NCBI GenBank assembly: GCA_018333525.1
Contig: JAGXTF010000030.1
Span: forward strand, 1-38,770
Origin: Bacteroidota bacterium
GTDB lineage: Bacteria; Bacteroidota; Bacteroidia; NS11-12g; UBA955
Reading direction: 5' to 3'
Length of the DNA stretch: 38,770 bases
This document shows positions 33,601-38,770 of this stretch, in pieces (the stretch's first letter is position 1; each line of letters opens with the position of its first letter). Made by a program: the position numbers and the translations under genes. The notes beneath the pieces were generated by a model. The model did no database searches, was not told where the DNA came from, and worked only from the letters and a program-made list of their open reading frames with translations.

Positions 33601-34797
33601 TCACTTTGCCGATTGATATTCTTCCTCCGGTATTATAGTTTTTTCACGCTTCATGATACCATAAGTCATGGTCAAAATGGAAATCACTATTACTTGAATT
33701 ACAAGGGATTTGTTTACAAGTGGAAGATTTTGACTTGCGGGTATGGACAAGAATAAAAGTATGGTAATTAGTCCCTTTGGTGAAAGAAACAAAAGTGGGT
33801 TTACCGGCATTTTCATCCACCTGAGAATGCCCCATCGTATCAGCAATCCAACCACTACGATCATCACAGCCCATGGTAAAGTATTCAAATTCATAATTTC
33901 ATTTAAATTCATCATAAATCCGAACATCATAAAAAACAAAGTGCGTATCAGAAAAGTGGCTTCAATAGTAATTCTCTTAAATTTTTGAACTTCCACATCC
34001 AACTTATGCGGTCGCAAACGCTTAATCCAGTTGAACTTTTTGAATACCTCCAGGTTTCCCAGAAAAAGACCAAATACAAGAATAAAAACCAAACCAGGCA
34101 GGTGGTATAATTTAGATAAATAATAAATCAGAATAACCAATAATATTATTGGAGTGAATGTTACATGGTGCTTAATCCGACTCAAAATAAAAGCCAGACC
34201 AGCTACGGCCAGAAATGAAATGACGATGATTAACAACAATTGAATAAAGAAATTACCAAATGATCCTGCATCTATGGTTTCATTGAGAACAATAAAATTG
34301 AAAAATAAAACACCCAATATATCAGACAAACTACTTTCATAAATAACAGTTTGCCTGTTTTCAGATTGTAGCCCGCGTGAGCTGGGAATGGCGATAGCGC
34401 TGCTGACCACACATAATGGAATTGCATTGGCCAGGGCAATTTTGAACTCCACGTTTTGGGTAAAATGAAGTAAATACGCCAGAAATAATGACATAACCAA
34501 CAAAGAAATAACCGCAATAATCGCTGACTTTCCAATCATTGGAAGTTTCGATTTATGCAGTTCCAACTCCAGAGAACCTTCCAGAACAATCAAAATCAAC
34601 CCTATGGTACCAAATACTGACAGCAAAGAGGATAAGTCAGGCACAGCAATATGCATCATCCCCATACTTTGACGCACCAACCAACCCAGTAACAACAGAA
34701 AAAGAACAGTGGGAACTTTGGTAATGGCCGAAGTAATTTCAAACAGGTATGCCAATAACAACAGCACACAAATAAAAATGATAATGGTCGTGGTCAT
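33601..34797 (-). CDS. Cation:proton antiporter (CPA family, NhaP-like)
   Basis: 398 residues, about eleven or twelve membrane helices, with a short charged tail. Family features are VPTVLFLLLLGWLVRQ in helix 2, LILIVLEGSLELELHK, the ion-site region PLCVVSSAIAIPSS and YESSLSDILGVLFFNF, and the late SPKGLITILLFLSIP. It would exchange Na+ or K+ for protons at the inner membrane. The canonical ND or DD pair is not obvious (SLSD carries one Asp), so ion preference cannot be assigned. No cytoplasmic RCK or CBS domain is present. The gene is separated by about 220 bp on each side and looks monocistronic. Confidence 0.85.
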   Translation of the reverse strand: MTTTIIIFICVLLLLAYLFEITSAITKVPTVLFLLLLGWLVRQSMGMMHIAVPDLSSLLSVFGTIGLILIVLEGSLELELHKSKLPMIGKSAIIAVISLLVMSLFLAYLLHFTQNVEFKIALANAIPLCVVSSAIAIPSSRGLQSENRQTVIYESSLSDILGVLFFNFIVLNETIDAGSFGNFFIQLLLIIVISFLAVAGLAFILSRIKHHVTFTPIILLVILIYYLSKLYHLPGLVFILVFGLFLGNLEVFKKFNWIKRLRPHKLDVEVQKFKRITIEATFLIRTLFFMMFGFMMNLNEIMNLNTLPWAVMIVVVGLLIRWGILRWMKMPVNPLLFLSPKGLITILLFLSIPASQNLPLVNKSLVIQVIVISILTMTYGIMKREKTIIPEEEYQSAK

Positions 34798-35008
34798 ATT
34801 TTATGCAAAACTTTTACGAAACATAATACAGCAAATTTCATGCATAACTCTAAAATTCATTTTTAGATTTTGCTTTTTACAAAATAATCATTTATGCAAA
34901 TTACTATATTTCAACTATTTAGTACAATAATCAAGATACTTATTAATAAATTATTCAAGAATATTTAATTAAGCACTTACTCAAATCGTGCGTATTTAAG
35001 AAATAATT

Positions 35009-36304
35009 CTATACCGAATGAAGTAATTCTGCCTGAATAAATCGAATGACTTCATTTTCCAACTTTAAGATGGTAATTTGATAATTATTTACTTTAATTA
35101 TTTCTTTTTCTTTTGGTAATCTGCCAATTTTATTTAGAATCAAACCGCTCATGGTATTGTACAAATCACTCACCGGGAAAGGGTCAGGTACAATATCATT
35201 GATATCATAAATGGAAGCATTGGCATCAATTTTAAAAATATTTTCACCTAATTTTTCTACCAATGGCAATTCGGAATCAGATTCATCCTGGATCTCTCCC
35301 ACCAATTCTTCCAATACATCTTCCAGTGTAACTAATCCTTCTGTGCCGCCATATTCATTTACAACAATGGCCATTTGGCTGTGTGTGCGTTGAAATTCCT
35401 TTAATAAAGTCCCCAGGTTTTTAGTCTTGGGTATAAATGAAACCGGTTTTATGATTGTTCGAATATCAGTTGTGGTATTCTTTCTCCCGACTAACAACAA
35501 TTCCTTGAGAAAAATAACGCCAATAATATTATCCATAGAATTTTCATAACAGGGAATTCTGGAAAAATTCTCTTCTATTATTTTATCCAACATCAAATCA
35601 TTATAATTTAATACGTCAATTGCAATTATTTTGGTTCTGGGCACCATAACCTGAAAGACTTTGCTTTCCGAAAATTGAAAAGCATTTTTAATAATATCAT
35701 AATCGGTCTCACGTATTTCCCCCGATTCTTTTCCTTGCTGGATCAGATACTTTAATTCATCCGAACTATGTATTTCAGAGTGATTCGCTCCATGTAAGCC
35801 AAAAATGCGTAAAACAAAGTTTGAAACCCCATTGAGTATCCAAATGAAAGGCCGGCATATTTTGTAAAAGAAATGTAAAGGATAAGCAATTCCCATGGTT
35901 GTTTTTTCTGCATATTGAATTGCCAAAGACTTAGGTGCCAATTCGCCAAAAATAATATGAAGAAAGGTGATAATGGCAAAAGCAACGGGTACCGCAATAG
36001 AATGGGAAAGTTCAGGGCTCAACTCAGAACCCATGGAAGCAGCGGCACTGATCAATATTTTTGAAACCACCGGTTCACCAATCCATCCTAATCCCAAGCT
36101 GGCCAGGGTAATTCCAAACTGGGTGGCAGCAAGATAACCGTCGAGGTGGTTCACAATATGCTTTGCAATTATTGCAAAACGATTCCCTTCGCGTATTTTA
36201 AGTTCCAATTGCGATTCGCGCACCTTGACAATGGCAAATTCCGCTGCTACAAAAAATCCATTGAGCAGCACCAGTAGTAAAGTTATGAGCAGTCCTGTTA
36301 GCAT
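35009..36304 (-). CDS. CNNM/CorC-type transporter (hemolysin family, DUF21-CBS-CorC_HlyC)
   Basis: 431 residues. The N-terminal DUF21 membrane domain (about 1-190) has LLNGFFVAAEFAIVKVRESQ and GITLASLGLGWIGEP. A CBS pair (about 205-335) carries QVMVPRTKIIAID and MAIVVNEYGGTEGLVTLEDV. The C-terminal CorC_HlyC domain (about 345-425) carries YDINDIVPDPFP and MSGLILNKIGRLPKEKEI. Such proteins move Mg2+ (and perhaps Co2+) under nucleotide control through the CBS domains; the hemolysin name is historical. Its position after the antiporter suggests an ion homeostasis block, but spacing (211 bp) argues against one operon. Confidence 0.93.
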   Translation of the reverse strand: MLTGLLITLLLVLLNGFFVAAEFAIVKVRESQLELKIREGNRFAIIAKHIVNHLDGYLAATQFGITLASLGLGWIGEPVVSKILISAAASMGSELSPELSHSIAVPVAFAIITFLHIIFGELAPKSLAIQYAEKTTMGIAYPLHFFYKICRPFIWILNGVSNFVLRIFGLHGANHSEIHSSDELKYLIQQGKESGEIRETDYDIIKNAFQFSESKVFQVMVPRTKIIAIDVLNYNDLMLDKIIEENFSRIPCYENSMDNIIGVIFLKELLLVGRKNTTTDIRTIIKPVSFIPKTKNLGTLLKEFQRTHSQMAIVVNEYGGTEGLVTLEDVLEELVGEIQDESDSELPLVEKLGENIFKIDANASIYDINDIVPDPFPVSDLYNTMSGLILNKIGRLPKEKEIIKVNNYQITILKLENEVIRFIQAELLHSV

Positions 36305-36572
36305 TGATTTGAGTTAAGGCAAATTTAATTTAAATGTGCCTTCTCCTGAAATAACTTTTTTTATTAAATACCATCAAGTGTGGCTTGGTTTGAATCCACT
36401 TTTCCTGATGTTTTTCAATGATTCATTGCGCGATGTAACCATTGAGGTGGAACGAAACTGCCAGGTTTGATCCGGCAAAGTATTCAACATTTGTAATATG
36501 TTATAAATTCCAAATAAACATGGATTGAAAGAATTTGGTATCAATTCAAAGACAAAGAAATTGTAAGGAATT

Positions 36573-37085
36573 ATGGTATTCTGCGACTACATGGTTATTA
36601 ACTTCATGAATTCACCAAAAACAAGCAATACCAGAAAAATTTTCCTTGCGCTTTTATCCATGATTATAATAGGTGTATCCGCAGGATTATACATATACAA
36701 CATGCCCCCGAGAGATGTTGTAAATTCAGGTGCTGATTTATCTATTCATGCCGGCAAACTGGTAAATGAATTTCTAATGGATGGGGAGGCTGCCAATGGC
36801 AGGTATTTAGCAGAAGACGGAGATAGCAAAATACTGCAGATTTCAGGAAACGTTTACGAAATATCAGAAGATTTGGAAGGTATGAAGGTAGTAGTACTTC
36901 GTGACCAAAGTGATAAGGCTGGTGTGTCCTGCACATTTACAAAGGCTACGAATTCAGAATTAGCAGGTTTAAAACCAGGTATGAAAGTTACCATTAAAGG
37001 TGTAATTCGTTCCGGTGCCAGTTATGATTCTGATTTGGAAATGTACGAAAACGTGATTCTTGAAAAATGTAACCTAATAAAATAA
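36573..37085 (+). CDS. Membrane-anchored OB-fold protein (tRNA_anti-like)
   Basis: 170 residues. A membrane anchor (about 23-43) is followed by PRDVVNSGADLSIHAGKLVNEF and an OB-fold domain (about 82-168) with ILQISGNVYEISED, VSCTFTKATNSELAGLKPGMKVTIKGV and a last strand VILEKCNL, as in the tRNA_anti-like family of Bacteroidota. RNA binding is not shown for this family; the name reflects fold only. ATG 36573 is supported by TAAGGA 4 bases upstream; ATG 36606 is an alternative with a more usual length of N-terminus. First gene of a tight operon (gaps 6, 2 and 16 bp) with YceI, a thioredoxin-fold protein and a DUF4833 protein. Confidence 0.8.
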   Translation: MVFCDYMVINFMNSPKTSNTRKIFLALLSMIIIGVSAGLYIYNMPPRDVVNSGADLSIHAGKLVNEFLMDGEAANGRYLAEDGDSKILQISGNVYEISEDLEGMKVVVLRDQSDKAGVSCTFTKATNSELAGLKPGMKVTIKGVIRSGASYDSDLEMYENVILEKCNLIK

Positions 37086-37091
37086 ATATAA

Positions 37092-37649
37092 ATGAAAAAA
37101 ACAGTTCCAATCCTTGCATTATTGATTCTTTCAGGTGCCATTTTTTCTTTTACCACATTTCAGGAAAAACGAACAAGCACCAAAAATCATATCTATTTTT
37201 TTTCACACACGGATCTCGAAGACATCCAGGCTAACAATTACAAAGCAATAAGTACACTGGATACAAAAACGGGTGAAATCGTCTATTCCATCCCGATGCA
37301 GAGTTTTGAGTTCAAGAAAGCTCTGATGCAGAAGCACTTTAATTCCAAAGATTTTCTTAACACCAAAACTTATCCCAAGGCCAAATTCGTTGGAGGAATA
37401 ACGAGCCCGGAAAATATCCATTTCTCCAAGAACGGCATTTATCAGGTTTCAGTTACCGGAACTATGACGATAAAAGGTATCAGCAAAAGTATAACAGAAA
37501 CCGGCAGCATTGAAGTTAAGGGAAATTCAATTTTGGTAACCAGCAAATTCAAACTGGTACTTGCCGATTATGGAATTACTTTCAGTAAAGGCAAACCTTC
37601 AACCAATGTGGCAAAAACCGTAGATGTTAGCATAACATCGGAATATTAA
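37092..37649 (+). CDS. YceI family periplasmic protein
   Basis: 185 residues with a signal peptide (about 1-23). The lipocalin-like YceI domain is seen in FEFKKALMQKHFNSKDFLNT, YPKAKFVGGI, GIYQVSVTGTMTIKGISKSI and ITFSKGKPSTNVAKTVDVSI. YceI proteins bind polyisoprenoid or other amphipathic molecules in the periplasm. The early strand normally containing FSA.H differs here (IYFFSHTDLEDI). It follows the OB-fold gene by 6 bp and precedes a thioredoxin-fold gene by 2 bp, so they are surely co-transcribed. Confidence 0.92.
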   Translation: MKKTVPILALLILSGAIFSFTTFQEKRTSTKNHIYFFSHTDLEDIQANNYKAISTLDTKTGEIVYSIPMQSFEFKKALMQKHFNSKDFLNTKTYPKAKFVGGITSPENIHFSKNGIYQVSVTGTMTIKGISKSITETGSIEVKGNSILVTSKFKLVLADYGITFSKGKPSTNVAKTVDVSITSEY

Positions 37650-37651
37650 GC

Positions 37652-38323
37652 ATGACGAACATCCCAAAACCAATTAAAATATACGGCCCCATTTTTGACT
37701 ATATGTCATTTCTGGTTTATATGCATGATTTAGCAGAAAAGCATCAAACCTCGGGGAACCTCACGAGCGCTGCACGTGTGGATTTCACAAAACTGAATTA
37801 TTCGCGAATTAAAAGAATGGATCAACACCTGGATATTTCTGATGCATTAATAACTGAAACAATGTCAATTAATCGCATACAGAAATGGTATGTAATTACG
37901 GAATCCTGGTGTGGAGATAGCGCTCAGGTATTACCAGTAATTGGAAAGTTATCTCTGTACAATAATGCGATGATAGAACTCCATATACTTTTACGCGATG
38001 AAAATCCGGAATGGATGAATTTTTACCATACGAAAGGAGCACTTTCCATTCCAAAGCTGATCATAAGAGACTATAAAGGAAACGACCTTGCCACCTGGGG
38101 ACCAAGGCCTTTACCCGCTCAAGAAATTCTGTTAAACTGGAAAGCGAAACCAGAAGAAATGAATCACGAGGAATTTGAAATTAAACTACACACCTGGTAT
38201 GCCCGGGATAAAACAATAACGGCTCAGCAAGAACTGTTAAACACTATCATTTCCATTAAGTCTTTAGATAATGAACGGCAAAATGAACGCGAAATTGAGA
38301 ATAAAAAAACATTTATTGTTTAA
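37652..38323 (+). CDS. Thioredoxin-family protein with CGDS site
   Basis: 223 residues without a signal peptide, so probably cytoplasmic. After an N-terminal helical part, the thioredoxin fold begins with YVITESWCGDSAQVLP, where W86-C87-G88-D89 replaces the usual WCGPC, leaving only one cysteine at the site. LHILLRDENPEWMNFYHTKG, ALSIPKLII (cis-Pro) and TWGPRPLPAQ are typical of a Bacteroidota thioredoxin-like group with a WCGD site. A single cysteine argues against a classical dithiol reductase; a monothiol or peroxidatic role is possible. It lies 2 bp after yceI and 16 bp before the DUF4833 gene. Confidence 0.88.
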   Translation: MTNIPKPIKIYGPIFDYMSFLVYMHDLAEKHQTSGNLTSAARVDFTKLNYSRIKRMDQHLDISDALITETMSINRIQKWYVITESWCGDSAQVLPVIGKLSLYNNAMIELHILLRDENPEWMNFYHTKGALSIPKLIIRDYKGNDLATWGPRPLPAQEILLNWKAKPEEMNHEEFEIKLHTWYARDKTITAQQELLNTIISIKSLDNERQNEREIENKKTFIV

Positions 38324-38339
38324 TTCCATAAGCAGGCAT

Positions 38340-38770
38340 GTGAAAACTTTAACCGCCTGCTTCCTTGCTTGGTTTCTATTCTCATTCTCAAATTCATCTC
38401 TCGTATCTGAAAATGAATGTTTACTTTTCAAAGTCTCGCGGAGTAAGGACAAAAACCAGATTTTATATTCGGTTAATCAAGATCGGAAAGGAAAGATACA
38501 AATTGCAAACCCTATTGATATTTATTGGATAAAATATGATAATGGCGGAAAACGTGAGGCTTTAACCTGGATACAGGAAAAATATGCATACGGGTTAACG
38601 TACCTAAAAAAAGATAAAGAAATGGTCAAATTTAAATTCGTATCCTACCCAAAACGAGAGTTGACATTAAAAAGAATAGGCAAATCAGGGTTTCGCATAT
38701 TATGTCAAATTAATGGTTCTATTGCAGAATTAAAGAAGATATATGTAAAAATTACCGGAGGAACTTTTTG
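38340..38770 (+). CDS. DUF4833 family secreted protein, 3' end beyond window
   Basis: Partial gene; 143 codons are visible and the frame is open to the window edge. GTG 38340 is the likely start: an overlapping ATG (38338) is at once followed by TGA. A signal peptide (about 1-19: KTLTACFLAWFLFSFSNSS) is followed by LLFKVSRSKDKNQILYSVNQ, IDIYWIKYDNGGKREALTWI and EKYAYGLTYLKKDKE, the layout of DUF4833 proteins. The family has about 170-185 residues, so some 30-40 are missing. Function unknown. It is the fourth gene of the OB-fold/YceI/thioredoxin operon, 16 bp after the third. Confidence 0.75.
   Translation, partial: MKTLTACFLAWFLFSFSNSSLVSENECLLFKVSRSKDKNQILYSVNQDRKGKIQIANPIDIYWIKYDNGGKREALTWIQEKYAYGLTYLKKDKEMVKFKFVSYPKRELTLKRIGKSGFRILCQINGSIAELKKIYVKITGGTF

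Noticed and set aside
34798-35008. Terminator between the antiporter and CorC-type genes
   Set aside because: Only imperfect pairing around GCAC/GTGC with an 11-base loop; not convincing.
36460-36572. Promoter for the OB-fold operon
   Set aside because: Contains an inverted AACAT/ATGTT and AT-rich strings, but no minus-33/minus-7 pair with correct spacing.
1-38770. Defence system, prophage, integron or transposon
   Set aside because: No nuclease, toxin-antitoxin, integrase, transposase or phage structural gene was recognised on either strand.

Overview
This window looks like chromosomal DNA of a Bacteroidota bacterium. Supporting signs are two type IX secretion (T9SS) C-terminal sorting domains, Bacteroidota-style TonB/ExbB/ExbD proteins, an ECF sigma operon with an LTXXQ-type 'sensor', several perfect or near-perfect TAnnTTTG minus-7 promoter elements, few Shine-Dalgarno sites, moderate-to-low GC, and a metal RND pump fused to an outer-membrane factor. 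Choice-of-anchor V and DUF6660-like proteins fit Chitinophagia- or Saprospiria-like lineages, but the class is an inference. I see no rRNA, tRNA, CRISPR array, phage genes, transposase or defence system. All genes look intact except the last, which is cut by the window edge.

Layout. 1-1230: a leader and a lone LytTR response regulator. 1233-5292 (minus): a TonB energy-transduction locus (exbB, exbD, exbD, tonB, terminator) plus a second tonB paralogue with an unusual Gly/Asn-rich linker. 5438-7429 (plus): a membrane-anchored DUF3352-like protein with C-terminal MORN-type repeats. 7470-9167 (minus): ECF sigma factor, putative membrane anti-sigma protein and Spy/LTXXQ-like periplasmic protein. 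9257-10288 (minus): an AlkB-type non-haem di-iron monooxygenase. 10459-10806 (plus): rplS. 10855-13387 (minus): a tightly packed operon of an outer-membrane barrel, a SnoaL-like lipoprotein and a GT-C glycosyltransferase. 13420-14472: a DAO-family FAD oxidoreductase.

14501-17673 is a light-response module. A MerR/B12 photoreceptor-type repressor (CarH/LitR class), with both cobalamin motifs intact, diverges across 28 bp from a TIGR01777 short-chain dehydrogenase that overlaps a class I CPD photolyase gene. 17728-21094 (minus) carries signalling genes: a membrane class III adenylate cyclase and a receiver-only regulator followed by a soluble PAS-PAS histidine kinase.

21385-33378 is a copper/heavy-metal island. 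A CPH-type P1B ATPase (CopB) is translationally coupled to a heavy-metal-binding lipoprotein and then to two choice-of-anchor V proteins carrying variant C-xn-CH motifs. After a repeat-rich gap come a Cys-rich DUF6660-like protein, a 1451-residue CusA/CzcA pump fused to a TolC-like domain, and its adaptor. Convergent to these are a T9SS thioredoxin-fold protein and an outer-membrane barrel ending in its own heavy-metal-binding domain. These genes would cover metal export across both membranes plus metal binding at several envelope sites.

33601-36304 (minus) holds a cation/proton antiporter and a CNNM/CorC-type transporter. 36573-38770 (plus) is a compact envelope operon: OB-fold protein, YceI, thioredoxin-fold protein with a CGDS site, and a DUF4833 protein truncated by the window end.

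The most interesting parts are the copper island, especially the co-translated choice-of-anchor V proteins and the barrel-metal-domain fusion, and the B12-photoreceptor/photolyase pair. Functions come from reading motifs by eye; no database search was possible.
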